Shown here piece after piece: positions 37,972 to 46,519 of a stretch of DNA of 49,969 nt. Positions within the stretch are counted from its first letter, which is position 1. The number at the start of each line of letters is the position of its first letter. The notes beneath the pieces were generated by a model, which was given only the letters and a program-made list of their open reading frames with translations, made no database searches and had not been told where the DNA came from. The stretch is taken from contig NZ_JAKIKR010000038.1 in the NCBI RefSeq assembly GCF_023284025.1, forward strand, positions 1 through 49,969, read 5' to 3'. Origin of the DNA: Shewanella abyssi (lineage in GTDB: Bacteria > Pseudomonadota > Gammaproteobacteria > Enterobacterales > Shewanellaceae). A program made the position numbers and the translations under genes.

Positions 37972-39303
37972 CTAAATCTTATTTTGATAAAGCTCTATTC
38001 GACTACTTACCTTTTTAAGATAATGCTTGGTCTCATCATAAGGTAGATTATGTAACAGGTGCTGATAAACCTCATCTGGTGTCATCTTGTTAATCACCTT
38101 GGCAGCTTTTCTAATATTTCGTGCGCCATCGGCATTGAAAGCTTTAGCCACGTTTCCCGCACCGGTGTTGTACGCCGCAATCATGCAATACAGTCGACTC
38201 TCGTCATTTTCAATAGACTTAAGATAGCGCTTATCCAAAATATTTAAATAAGCTGCGCCCGTTTCAACGTTAACACCAGGAACATACAAGTCGCCAGAAC
38301 TCATAGGAGCACTTATTTTTCTGACGATTTGGTTTACATCATAACCTGCTGTTGTAGGCACAATCTGCATTAGACCATAAGCGGGTATCGGCGATGTAGC
38401 TTTTGGGTCAAAACTCGATTCAGAGTGAATAACCGCCATAATCAGTGCTGATGAAATATGCCACTTCTCAGCCTCTAATTGAGCAAAATCAACAACCGCA
38501 CTCGCCCGTGAACTGAGGCCATTTTTAGGCAATTTAACCTTATACTCGACAATCTTTTTTTCAGTTAATTCTGCAGTCTTCTGCGCTCTGTGTTTATCAT
38601 AATCACTCGCAACCGCGACGAGTCGCTCTTTGGTTACCACGAGTAACTTTTTCTTTTTCTGAATAGAGACTTGCTCGATCATCTCAATAGATAGGTTATC
38701 CGTTTTCGTTAGCTGCGCCTTATCGGACTCTTTATCTATCTCTCTTAATTGTGCTTTTGTTTGTTCAATAATAACCTGTTTAGCTTGTTTCTCGTTTTCA
38801 GCAGAAAAGGCCACCTGCGTAACTTTAACTGCCGCTATCGCTTCAGGCTCAATGGACCTAATAACTTTCGATACATTCGATGCTGGCGCAGTAGCAAGTA
38901 CCTCTATCTGCTTTGTTAACTCAGCCTTTGCATCTTCATCAGAGGTATCACTATCAACGAGTATTGAAACCGATATCTCATTGTTATCATAATCAATGAT
39001 TGATTTTACGGTTTGATCCGCTGAATACTCAACATTCCGATGGCGTTCAGAGACGTCACCTACGCCCCATTTTTCTATGATTTCGGCACGAAATTGATCA
39101 AACTCCTTTAAGTACTCGACGCGCCAATTTTCATATTCAGCCATGTATGCAAAAATAAAATCCTGATATTCCTTATCTATTTGCTCTTGAGTAAAGTTCG
39201 CTTTATCAATTTCAGCATCAATCTCTGCAAAACGGTCAGCCGCGAGAACTGACGGCACGCTTAATATTAAGCAGGTCATTAAACCTGTTAAACGAGTTTT
39301 CAT
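37972..39303 (-). CDS. MltC-like lytic transglycosylase (SLT domain)
   Basis: A 443-aa exported protein (signal MKTRLTGLMTCLILSVPSVLA, type I without a lipobox). An MltC-type N-terminal domain (about 30-270) has coiled, Lys/Glu-rich segments. A C-terminal SLT domain carries the catalytic Glu near residue 293 in AVIHSESSFDP. AYGLMQIVPTTAG and MIAAYNTGAGNVAKAF complete the fold. E. coli MltC is a lipoprotein, so the lack of a lipobox here is a difference. It would cleave peptidoglycan to 1,6-anhydro products. It is last of five leftward envelope genes; whether it shares their transcript across an 88-bp gap is unknown. Confidence 0.85.
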   Translation of the reverse strand: MKTRLTGLMTCLILSVPSVLAADRFAEIDAEIDKANFTQEQIDKEYQDFIFAYMAEYENWRVEYLKEFDQFRAEIIEKWGVGDVSERHRNVEYSADQTVKSIIDYDNNEISVSILVDSDTSDEDAKAELTKQIEVLATAPASNVSKVIRSIEPEAIAAVKVTQVAFSAENEKQAKQVIIEQTKAQLREIDKESDKAQLTKTDNLSIEMIEQVSIQKKKKLLVVTKERLVAVASDYDKHRAQKTAELTEKKIVEYKVKLPKNGLSSRASAVVDFAQLEAEKWHISSALIMAVIHSESSFDPKATSPIPAYGLMQIVPTTAGYDVNQIVRKISAPMSSGDLYVPGVNVETGAAYLNILDKRYLKSIENDESRLYCMIAAYNTGAGNVAKAFNADGARNIRKAAKVINKMTPDEVYQHLLHNLPYDETKHYLKKVSSRIELYQNKI

Positions 39304-39391
39304 TATTGAATCCTTTCGTCACCAGATGAAAAGTAAAAGACACAACCAAAAGCAAGAGGGAAGCTTAGCGCTTCCCTCTCTTATCTACTGG

Positions 39392-39988
39392 TTAAAGCTT
39401 TTGTAACGAAGACAACACCGCATCTAACTCTTCAGCTGCTTTCTTGTTATTAAACTTATTCCATAGTTCAGGCTCTTTCTTACCCGCTGCAGCCACAACC
39501 TTGGCAATATTATCGTCATAGGTCGCTTTGTCCATGCCAACTAGCGTATAAAGTCCGCCTCCAGGACTGCGCTGAGTAACGATCACTCGACTATTTGATA
39601 AGGTTCGACTGGTGACATTTTTAGTCACAGATTCAAAATACTCATTAACCTCTTCTGACACACTTGCTGTTGTCGACACTATGTTTGCTGTTGTCGCTTG
39701 CTTAAACAAGGTGTTTACGTTCGACTCGAACTGCTGCGCCAATCTTGCACGAGCATCGTTCGTCGCCACATCACGCATAATGCTCAAACCAGCAACACTT
39801 TTCTTAGCATAACCGACTGCACCCATCTCAATGCCTTCTGGCATCACATCACACACCCAACGCGGTGCAGCGACTGTTGGCGCATCAGGATAAGAGCAAT
39901 CAATTTGCTGTACATTTTGCACTGTATCATTGCTTTGGCAGCCGCCTAACATTCCCAGAACAGCGGCAGTTATCAATATTTTTCTCAT
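39392..39988 (-). CDS. LPP20-like outer-membrane lipoprotein
   Basis: A 198-aa lipoprotein with lipobox GMLGGC, giving Cys17. After it comes APRWVCDVMPEGIEMGAVGYAKKSVAGLSIM and a stretch of alternating residues (DVATNDARARLAQQF), the fold of the LPP20/FlgP family. FlgP in Vibrio and Campylobacter is an LPP20-domain part of outer-membrane disks around the flagellar motor. No flagellar genes are near. It lies 9 bp after the 39998-41059 gene, so they are probably co-expressed. Confidence 0.75.
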   Translation of the reverse strand: MRKILITAAVLGMLGGCQSNDTVQNVQQIDCSYPDAPTVAAPRWVCDVMPEGIEMGAVGYAKKSVAGLSIMRDVATNDARARLAQQFESNVNTLFKQATTANIVSTTASVSEEVNEYFESVTKNVTSRTLSNSRVIVTQRSPGGGLYTLVGMDKATYDDNIAKVVAAAGKKEPELWNKFNNKKAAEELDAVLSSLQKL

Positions 39989-39997
39989 TCTATCTCC

Positions 39998-41059
39998 TTA
40001 AAATTTCAGCAAGTCACTTAAACTGGTGTCCGATATTTTTTCATCTGCATCGTGACAAAAACTTCCGAAAAATGAGCCCAATGAGTTACACACACTCTCG
40101 AACTTAACTTTAACGGTATCGCCACGCTTTACTTTGCCCGCCATATCTTTGTCGATAATAACCCAAGCATGGTTTGGTTTAATGCCGTGTTCGGCATTAT
40201 TGATCACTACACCTTCACCATAGCCACTGGTTTCTATCTCCATTACACCTGCATAGTTAATGACTTTTTCATGAGTAATAAAGTCAACATCCCACTCAGG
40301 CTCTACGCCATGACGACTACCCATATCGATACGAACCATAGTGCCAGCATCGCATTGACGCATCTCAACGACACTTGCTCTAGGTGCTAGTAAGTTTTTC
40401 AATTCATCACTGCGGGTCACCGCACTCTTTGCCGCTTTAGCAATCATGCTGTTAATTTGATCTTGAGGGATAGGACAGCGAGAGTTTGTCGTATCATATG
40501 AGTAGGTGCTATCACCCACAAATTCTATTTGATCCAAAGTTAACATATCAGGCAGTGATACCGCTCGAGTACTAGCCTCGATTTTCGCCTCAAAATTACA
40601 TGCTGCAGCGACCATTACACGTCTATCTTTTATCGGGTCATAGGACTCATGAGCACCTTTAAACTCGCGAGAAAAATTTGCGATGCCAATATCAGTAAAG
40701 ATGGCAAAATCCGCGATAGGTACACCTTCAGAACTGTACCGCCCACTCGCTTCTGCAATTTGTAGCTCTGACTTAAGTTTCTTCGCTAGGCTTCGGTCAA
40801 CAATTGTTGAGCCTGTCATATCGACCTGCTTGCTTAACGATTGGTGAAATGAAGCCGTGATTCTCTCTGCGGTGCTACTAGTATCGACTTTTAGGTCAGG
40901 CTCAAACACTATCACCTTAGTGCTCGCGGTTCCTTTAACAACATGACCACTGACAGGTAACTCAACTCGAGTCGAAGCGGAGCAAACATTGGGGCCAGTA
41001 GACTTACAACCAGTAATCGTGGTTAACACGGCCAGTGCAACAAAAGCTTTTTTTAACAT
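39998..41059 (-). CDS. Lipoprotein with FlgT/CsgG-like features
   Basis: A 353-aa lipoprotein with lipobox TITGC (Cys18). The middle part (SSTAERITASFHQSLSKQ, VDRSLAKKLKSEL, DFAIFTDIGIANF) resembles CsgG/FlgT-type alpha-beta domains. The last 120 residues hold two short beta modules, MVRIDMGSRHGVEPEWDVDF and GEGVVINNAEHGIKPNHAWV, like the SH3-like C-terminal domain of FlgT. Six later cysteines could form disulfides. The relation is judged by eye and needs a profile search. ATG at 41059 with GGATAT upstream is preferred over the in-frame ATG at 41071. Confidence 0.6.
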   Translation of the reverse strand: MLKKAFVALAVLTTITGCKSTGPNVCSASTRVELPVSGHVVKGTASTKVIVFEPDLKVDTSSTAERITASFHQSLSKQVDMTGSTIVDRSLAKKLKSELQIAEASGRYSSEGVPIADFAIFTDIGIANFSREFKGAHESYDPIKDRRVMVAAACNFEAKIEASTRAVSLPDMLTLDQIEFVGDSTYSYDTTNSRCPIPQDQINSMIAKAAKSAVTRSDELKNLLAPRASVVEMRQCDAGTMVRIDMGSRHGVEPEWDVDFITHEKVINYAGVMEIETSGYGEGVVINNAEHGIKPNHAWVIIDKDMAGKVKRGDTVKVKFESVCNSLGSFFGSFCHDADEKISDTSLSDLLKF

Positions 41060-41095
41060 ATCTATATCCATATTAAATTAAATTAAAAAAATAAA

Positions 41096-42064
41096 CTAAA
41101 GCCCTAAGGCTTTCCAAAAATCCTGCTCTTTTAATTCGGCAGAAAAACGGCGTGAAGCACCCTCATCGGCGCGCTCAAAACTGGTCACGGAATTTGCATT
41201 GGCGATGATCTCATTACTAGCCACCACTAGATTATGACTATTCTTTAGTACGAGGTTCACTTGCACAGTAGAGATATACATATCGGAGATATAGTTCTTA
41301 CGCCAATCGCTATCGAGAATGAGTTTGTGGCTGAAACTGCCTTTGTCACTGTCAACAACCTGGATTTCGTACTCTGTGAAATACGCTGTTATAGACTTTT
41401 TCATCCATCGATCTTGCGGCTCAGCTGCAATAACAACTTTAATGCCTGAGTGTACTTCAGCCACTTTTGCCTTCAATTTAGGAATGAGATTGGTTGGCGT
41501 GTTAGTTGTTGATGACAAGGCAGATAGCATTGATAATCTGCTGTTCATGTTGCTTTCAAGCTCACTCACATCGACATTTCTTAACCACCAAACGAGTGGG
41601 TCTGTTTGCGCTAATGTGTCCAATTCAAATTGAGCCTGACTATTGTAGTTTTTAATATCTGCAATCAGCTGAGTCTTAACATTATCCTTGGCGACCTTTG
41701 CTTCAACATAAAACGTATCGCCCGCTTGCTGCGCTTTTGAAAAAATCACGCCATTTAGGATCACGGCTGATGTTTTGGTATTTACGCTAAAGTCGTTCAG
41801 CTGCTGATAATGCTCCTGACCATTAATGTCATTAGCAATATTGCGGCTCAACCCGCTAGACTTAACTTCAGTCCACAATTGTTGATTTAGCGCGCTCATT
41901 GCTTTTTGCTTAGCTTGATTAAGTGAAGTGCCCTGACCAACAGCAACCAACTCAGCAGCATTTGTCACCACAGGGTTTAAGTACCAATCAGGCGTCTTAC
42001 TTGTCGACTGACAAGCCACAACGAGAGTTAGCCCCAAGAAAATAGTGCTAAGTTTTAGATTCAT
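41096..42064 (-). CDS. LPP20-family lipoprotein
   Basis: A 322-aa lipoprotein (lipobox LVVAC, Cys18) followed by KTPDWYLNPV, AVGQGTSLNQAKQKAMSAL and VEAKVAKDN. This is the canonical LPP20 domain layout (PxWY...GxGxsxxxAxxxAxxxl). A second, longer C-terminal region has no family I recognise. It lies 15 bp after the anchored protein at 42080-42829 and 36 bp before the FlgT-like gene. This is the second LPP20-like protein of the cluster, larger than the one at 39392. Confidence 0.82.
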   Translation of the reverse strand: MNLKLSTIFLGLTLVVACQSTSKTPDWYLNPVVTNAAELVAVGQGTSLNQAKQKAMSALNQQLWTEVKSSGLSRNIANDINGQEHYQQLNDFSVNTKTSAVILNGVIFSKAQQAGDTFYVEAKVAKDNVKTQLIADIKNYNSQAQFELDTLAQTDPLVWWLRNVDVSELESNMNSRLSMLSALSSTTNTPTNLIPKLKAKVAEVHSGIKVVIAAEPQDRWMKKSITAYFTEYEIQVVDSDKGSFSHKLILDSDWRKNYISDMYISTVQVNLVLKNSHNLVVASNEIIANANSVTSFERADEGASRRFSAELKEQDFWKALGL

Positions 42065-42079
42065 GTTTCGTCCTTGATA

Positions 42080-42829
42080 TTAATCTATTTTCAAAAGTGT
42101 TTTATATTCAAAGTGCGTTAGCAACCCTTCGACCATCACCTTAGGCGCAAGCTCAGTAACGGCAAAATAATTAGGATGTAAATTTCTGCTGACAGCTAAA
42201 GCATTACTGACATCTTCAATGCCGCGGTCCAAATCAGCGTTCAATTTTTTTACCGCTGAGCTGTCGCTATGACTAAAGTTGCCGTAATTTACAGAACCCA
42301 GTATTAAGTTGTAGAACATCACTTTCTTACCTAAATCATGGGATTCAGCGTAATACTCAATGTTATTTGCGTCAGAAAAATAAGTTTCTGTTTCAGCAAA
42401 ATAACTGTCTAACGGAGTCGATAATAATGTCTGTGTTGTATAAGGTACCGAAACTTGAAAGTCAGGCTCTAGGCCAACAATGGCATAGCCAGATAAGCGT
42501 TGATCTTTGATCGCTAACGTCAGTTGATACTTTTTATTTCCATAGTAGAAAAAAACAATATCGGTATCTGACTGAGATTTTTTGGAAACGTGGGGATTAC
42601 CGAAAACGCTAGTGACATAGGCTTGAGTTTGACCAACATGTAGAGTCGATATTTGCTTATATTCAATATCGTTAGTCCAGTTGGCAACAAACGCCTCATA
42701 AACAGAACTGAGTGCATCTTTAGTGTCATTCCACTGCCCCAGCGATAACATTATCGCAACAACTGTCAGGGCAACACTTTGTAACTTACTCCAGAAACTA
42801 ACCTTAATTGGTTGTTCACAACTATCCAT
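42080..42829 (-). CDS. Membrane-anchored protein of unknown function
   Basis: A 249-aa protein with a short cytoplasmic tail and one membrane segment near the N terminus (FWSKLQSVALTVVAIMLSL), followed by a periplasmic domain. The part around ISTLHVGQTQAYVTSVFGNP reads like a SmpA/BamE-type or related beta-lactamase-inhibitor-like module (G-x-s/t...FGxP), but the match is short. I do not recognise the family with confidence. It is first in the leftward envelope cluster and could anchor it at the inner membrane. Confidence 0.6.
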   Translation of the reverse strand: MDSCEQPIKVSFWSKLQSVALTVVAIMLSLGQWNDTKDALSSVYEAFVANWTNDIEYKQISTLHVGQTQAYVTSVFGNPHVSKKSQSDTDIVFFYYGNKKYQLTLAIKDQRLSGYAIVGLEPDFQVSVPYTTQTLLSTPLDSYFAETETYFSDANNIEYYAESHDLGKKVMFYNLILGSVNYGNFSHSDSSAVKKLNADLDRGIEDVSNALAVSRNLHPNYFAVTELAPKVMVEGLLTHFEYKTLLKID

Positions 42830-43107
42830 GTTGATTTAATCTTCCTTCAAATAATATCCATGGTCAAAAACACTAACCAATCGCAATAAACACACAATAC
42901 CACAACAACTTAAAAAAAACCGAGCAACATTCCCAACTTATAAAAAACAGATATAAGCTCCATAAATAGACTTTTTATTTTATTGGTATCGGGTATATTG
43001 ACTTAAAGACGACATATTTAACCATATTTCCCCGACGCTTTATTCAACACTACATAAGCAAATGTTAAATTAATGTTCTAATTAATGCTTAAAGGAGATA
43101 TGCACTA
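42830..43107. promoter_or_regulatory. AT-rich divergent gap before the GNAT and envelope-cluster genes
   Basis: These 278 bp separate two divergent genes and must hold both promoters. TTGACT at 42998-43003 could be a rightward -35, but no good -10 is found at standard spacing. AAAGGAGA at 43090-43097 is the ribosome binding site of the acetyltransferase. Nothing else stands out. Confidence 0.35.
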
Positions 43108-43569
43108 ATGCAGCTATTTTTACTGGCAGAAAAACCACAAGCGTTACCTCAAATTGCGACATGGTATAGCGATGAATGGGGCTATATCGGCGAAGGCCGC
43201 AGCACCGTAGAACTTGAATTGAAACTCGGAGATTATCTCAATCATAGTAAACTGCCACTGATTATCTTGGCACAAGATGAGGGCAAACTGATGGGGGCGG
43301 CACAACTGCGCTTCCATGAAATGGACATATATCTCAATAGAGAACATTGGTTAGGTGGTGTTTATGTTGCTCCAGCTTATAGAGGGATGGGTGTCGGCAA
43401 GGCACTCGTTGAAGCTGTGATAGAAAAAGCCAAGTTGCTAGGGGTAAACTGCATCAACTTACAAACCGAAGACAAATCTGGTGGGCTGTATAGCGCGCTT
43501 GGTTGGCAAGCAGTGGAACAGGTTAATTACCACGGTGTAGACGTATTAGTCATGGAAAAGCAGCTCTAA
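43108..43569 (+). CDS. GNAT family N-acetyltransferase
   Basis: A 153-aa acetyltransferase. The acetyl-CoA-binding motif A is GGVYVAPAYRGMGVGKALVEA, shown here in part as VAPAYRGMGVGKAL (Q/RxxGxG/A type). AQDEGKLMGAAQLRFHEM precedes it, and a late GGLYSALGWQ is a typical motif B tail. It acts in the cytosol; the acceptor cannot be told. AAAGGAGA with a roughly 10-nt spacer precedes the ATG. It stands alone between two leftward transcription units. Confidence 0.9.
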   Translation: MQLFLLAEKPQALPQIATWYSDEWGYIGEGRSTVELELKLGDYLNHSKLPLIILAQDEGKLMGAAQLRFHEMDIYLNREHWLGGVYVAPAYRGMGVGKALVEAVIEKAKLLGVNCINLQTEDKSGGLYSALGWQAVEQVNYHGVDVLVMEKQL

Positions 43570-43621
43570 ACCAAAGGGCTGCAAGAGTAGGAGTTAAACC
43601 TGTTATCAGTAGCAAAAAATA

Positions 43622-43652
43622 AAGCCACTTTCTCGGTAAAGAAAATGGCCTT
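43622..43652 (-). terminator. Imperfect terminator hairpin downstream of the radical SAM gene
   Basis: Read leftward, GGCCATTTTCT and AGAAAGTGGC form an imperfect stem with one mismatch and a bulge, followed by TTTATTTTTTG. Position and T tract suit termination of the leftward radical SAM transcript. Confidence 0.5.
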
Positions 43653-43720
43653 AATGATAGAGTAAACACATTATTCAGCTAACGCTAATATTACTTTACC
43701 GCTAACTTCTTAACAGCGGC

Positions 43721-45655
43721 TCACTCTTCATTGCTGTCGATCAGATTACTAATCGCTCTTGATACTAGGTCTTTTTTCATCTTAGTGCGGGTCACAGGTT
43801 GTTCAAACCAGAAGTTCATCGGCTGATCAAAGCCAATACCGTGCATGTAATTGTAGATAGCCTTACGCAGACCTTCACCAAGCATTTCATGATCCGTGCC
43901 GGTTGGATCGGTAAAATCCACATCGTTTTCAGCGAATAAGATCTCAGGCCGCTCAGCAAGCGTAATGCCAAATTTCTCAGGGTTAATGCCAATCGGGCTG
44001 TGAATCGTGGCCACAAAACGGTGCCAATAGGCGGATTGGAAGCAACCTTGATCCATCATCTGACGCACCATTTCCAGCGAATCGATAGTTTCTTGTTCAG
44101 TTTGTGTTGGAAAGCCATACATCAAATAGGCGTGAACCAATATACCTGCATCACTGAAGGCTTTGGTTACCTGGGCGACCCGCTCAACGCTCACACCTTT
44201 TTTCATCAGTTTCAACAGACGATCTGACGCCACCTCAAGCCCACCGCTAACAGCGATACAACCGGAATCAGCTAGCAACTGACAACGCGCTTGGCTAAAC
44301 GTCCTCTCGAAACGGATATTACCCCACCAGCTGATCACCACATTACGTTCAATAAGCCTTTTTGCAAACGTATACAAAAGCTTGGGAGGTAGTGCTTCAT
44401 CAACGAAATGAAAACCTGTCTCGCCAGTTTCTTCAATGAGCGCCTCGATTCTGTCCACCAGAACATCGGCTCCAGCGGCATCAAAACGGTCGATATAGTC
44501 CAGACTGACATCGCAAAAGCTACATTTACGCCAGTAACAGCCATGAGCTATGGTCAGCTTATTCCAGCGTCCATCGCTCCAAATGCGATGCATTGGGTTT
44601 AGCATTTCACATAAAGACAGATATTCACCCAATGGCAGGCCATCGTATATCGGCGCGCCTACTTCGGTTTGTGGGATATCCTGCAGCAGTGCATTTTCAT
44701 TGAAGTGTACGTGTGGCAGGCCATTTTCATCTTCTGCGAGGAAATAGGTTCGCACCAGCTCATCTACCTCACGCTTGCCTTCAAAGTATTCCAGCAATGT
44801 GATAAAAGGCCGTTCGCCATCGTCCAGACAGATAAAATCGATAAACTCGAACACTCGGGGGTCTTTCAGCGCGCGCAGTTCGGTATTGATAAAACCACCC
44901 CCTATGACGATGGGGATCTCAGGATTGATGGCTTTACAGGTTTGTGCAATACGTAAGGCGCCAAGCATATTACCAGGAAAAGGCACGGTTAACGCGACGA
45001 CGCTAGGCTGGGTTTCTTCCAGATACTGCTCGACTAATTGTTCTAAGATTTCCGAGCTGAAACTCGGTTCGTCCATCAAGGTATCGTAGAGATTATCAAA
45101 GCTTGGGTTAGCCGCCGCTAATTGCTCGCCATATCGACTCACCTCGAAGTAGGGATCAACCCCCTGAGTAATGACGTTCGACAGATCATTTATAAACAAC
45201 GTTGCTAAATACTTTGCTTTATCTTGTACCCCTAGATTACCAAAGGCCGCTTGCAACACATCGCCGGATACGGCTTCCATCTGAGCAATAGCATCAAACG
45301 CCGGGCCTTCTGGTAAAAAGCGACGAGAGTTAATACGCAGTGCAAGGCTTGGATCTTTACCCTGCAAAAAGCGAATAGCGGATTCAACTGTCAGGTGGTA
45401 ACGGTCAAACTCAGCCAGAAAGTTTCTGATAACATCAGGCAGCTCGTCGTCTTCAAAGTGCTCAAAGTTTTCTTCCACATGCTGACGAATAATCTCCAGC
45501 GCTGGCGCTGTCATCATCTCTAAGAAAAGCTCAATCGCAGGATCTCGCTGAACCGCCTCATAGCCTTGTGAGCGTAAAAAACCCGTTAAATACGCCGTTG
45601 CCGGATAAGGCGTATTCAGCTGGGTCATAGGTGGAGTCATTAGAAGAACGGTCAT
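43721..45655 (-). CDS. B12-binding-domain radical SAM protein
   Basis: A 644-aa protein. The N-terminal part is a cobalamin-binding-type Rossmann domain (about residues 1-310, with TPPMTQLNTPYPATAYLTGFL and PIVIGGGFINTEL). A radical SAM barrel follows, with the Fe-S motif HGCYWRKCSFCD at about 371-381. The cysteine spacing is Cx4Cx2C, a variant seen in some B12-radical SAM families. GFHFVDEALPPKLL and YLMYGFPTQTEQET are barrel segments. Such enzymes methylate or rearrange unreactive carbons; the substrate here is unknown. It stands alone, without other biosynthetic genes. Confidence 0.85.
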   Translation of the reverse strand: MTVLLMTPPMTQLNTPYPATAYLTGFLRSQGYEAVQRDPAIELFLEMMTAPALEIIRQHVEENFEHFEDDELPDVIRNFLAEFDRYHLTVESAIRFLQGKDPSLALRINSRRFLPEGPAFDAIAQMEAVSGDVLQAAFGNLGVQDKAKYLATLFINDLSNVITQGVDPYFEVSRYGEQLAAANPSFDNLYDTLMDEPSFSSEILEQLVEQYLEETQPSVVALTVPFPGNMLGALRIAQTCKAINPEIPIVIGGGFINTELRALKDPRVFEFIDFICLDDGERPFITLLEYFEGKREVDELVRTYFLAEDENGLPHVHFNENALLQDIPQTEVGAPIYDGLPLGEYLSLCEMLNPMHRIWSDGRWNKLTIAHGCYWRKCSFCDVSLDYIDRFDAAGADVLVDRIEALIEETGETGFHFVDEALPPKLLYTFAKRLIERNVVISWWGNIRFERTFSQARCQLLADSGCIAVSGGLEVASDRLLKLMKKGVSVERVAQVTKAFSDAGILVHAYLMYGFPTQTEQETIDSLEMVRQMMDQGCFQSAYWHRFVATIHSPIGINPEKFGITLAERPEILFAENDVDFTDPTGTDHEMLGEGLRKAIYNYMHGIGFDQPMNFWFEQPVTRTKMKKDLVSRAISNLIDSNEE

Positions 45656-46004
45656 AGCCTGCCTTTAAATAGTAACACTGGAATACTCTGTACATAACAA
45701 TAAGTACGAACTGAGTGTGGCGCCAACCCCCTATGTCAGGGTTACGGCCAAAAAATATGAGTGGATTCTAACAAATGAAGCATACCTGTTCTACTTCAAA
45801 GTGCAGGTATCAGAACAAACTGAGCGTTTCTAAATTGGCGAAACATTTAATGCGATTGGGATTATGACGTTAACGATGTTCCACGTGGAACCTAGTGCTG
45901 TTAACAAACTAAGCCAAGCTCACAAAATCTAGTGACAAGCTTGGATATACATCAGTGCTGGAGTAATATTAGCCTCTTCTGTTTAATCGTTCTGCTGAGG
46001 TAAT
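45656..46004. other. Intergenic region with parS and a small hairpin
   Basis: This 349-bp gap between the leftward radical SAM gene and tusA contains ATACCTG (45782-45788) paired with CAGGTAT (45804-45810), and the parS site listed separately. GAGG upstream of 46005 is the tusA ribosome binding site. No coding frame with support is seen. Confidence 0.5.
45877..45892. promoter_or_regulatory. parS chromosome-partition site 1
   Basis: TGTTCCACGTGGAACC holds the 14-bp perfect palindrome GTTCCACGTGGAAC, the ParB-binding parS core known from Pseudomonas and similar gammaproteobacteria. It is intergenic between the radical SAM gene and tusA. ParB nucleation here loads SMC near the origin; that function is established for parS in general and inferred for this site. 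Confidence 0.85.
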
Positions 46005-46250
46005 ATGAGCGACCAATTTAGTACTGCACAACACCAACTCGATGCTTTAGGACTAAGATGTCCGGAACCGGTGATGATGGTACGTAAGTCAGTAAGACGC
46101 ATGAACGACGGTGAAACCTTACTCATTACTGCTGATGATCCTGCTACAACTCGTGACATCCCCAGTTTTTGCGAATTCATGGATCACACTCTTATAGCCA
46201 GTCAAACAGAAGCGACCCCTTATCAATATTTAATAAAGAAAGGGCTGTAA
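46005..46250 (+). CDS. tusA: Sulfurtransferase TusA
   Basis: TusA accepts sulfur from IscS and passes it to TusBCD for 2-thiolation of tRNA wobble uridine. The 81-aa protein carries the active-site motif [14 protein letters not shown] with Cys19, the same residue number as in E. coli TusA. GAGG precedes the ATG. It stands alone between two parS sites. Confidence 0.95.
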   Translation: MSDQFSTAQHQLDALGLRCPEPVMMVRKSVRRMNDGETLLITADDPATTRDIPSFCEFMDHTLIASQTEATPYQYLIKKGL

Positions 46251-46519
46251 CCACAGATATTTCGGATACCCGCTTTAGCTTAAGCAAGGCGGCTTTACCC
46301 TCTTCAACCGCTCAATAAAGTCATCCAATTTAAATCCACTTAGCCGATAAAACTCTACTCACCTTAATTTCAATATACGCCATCAGCGCTTTAACTAATT
46401 GAAACAGTATTTCTGTTTTACTGTTAACGAATTTATGCGATAACAGTTACCACAGTTGACTCAATTAATTCCCAATATTGTCACTCCTGAACAATTACAA
46501 AAATAACGATAGGACTAGC

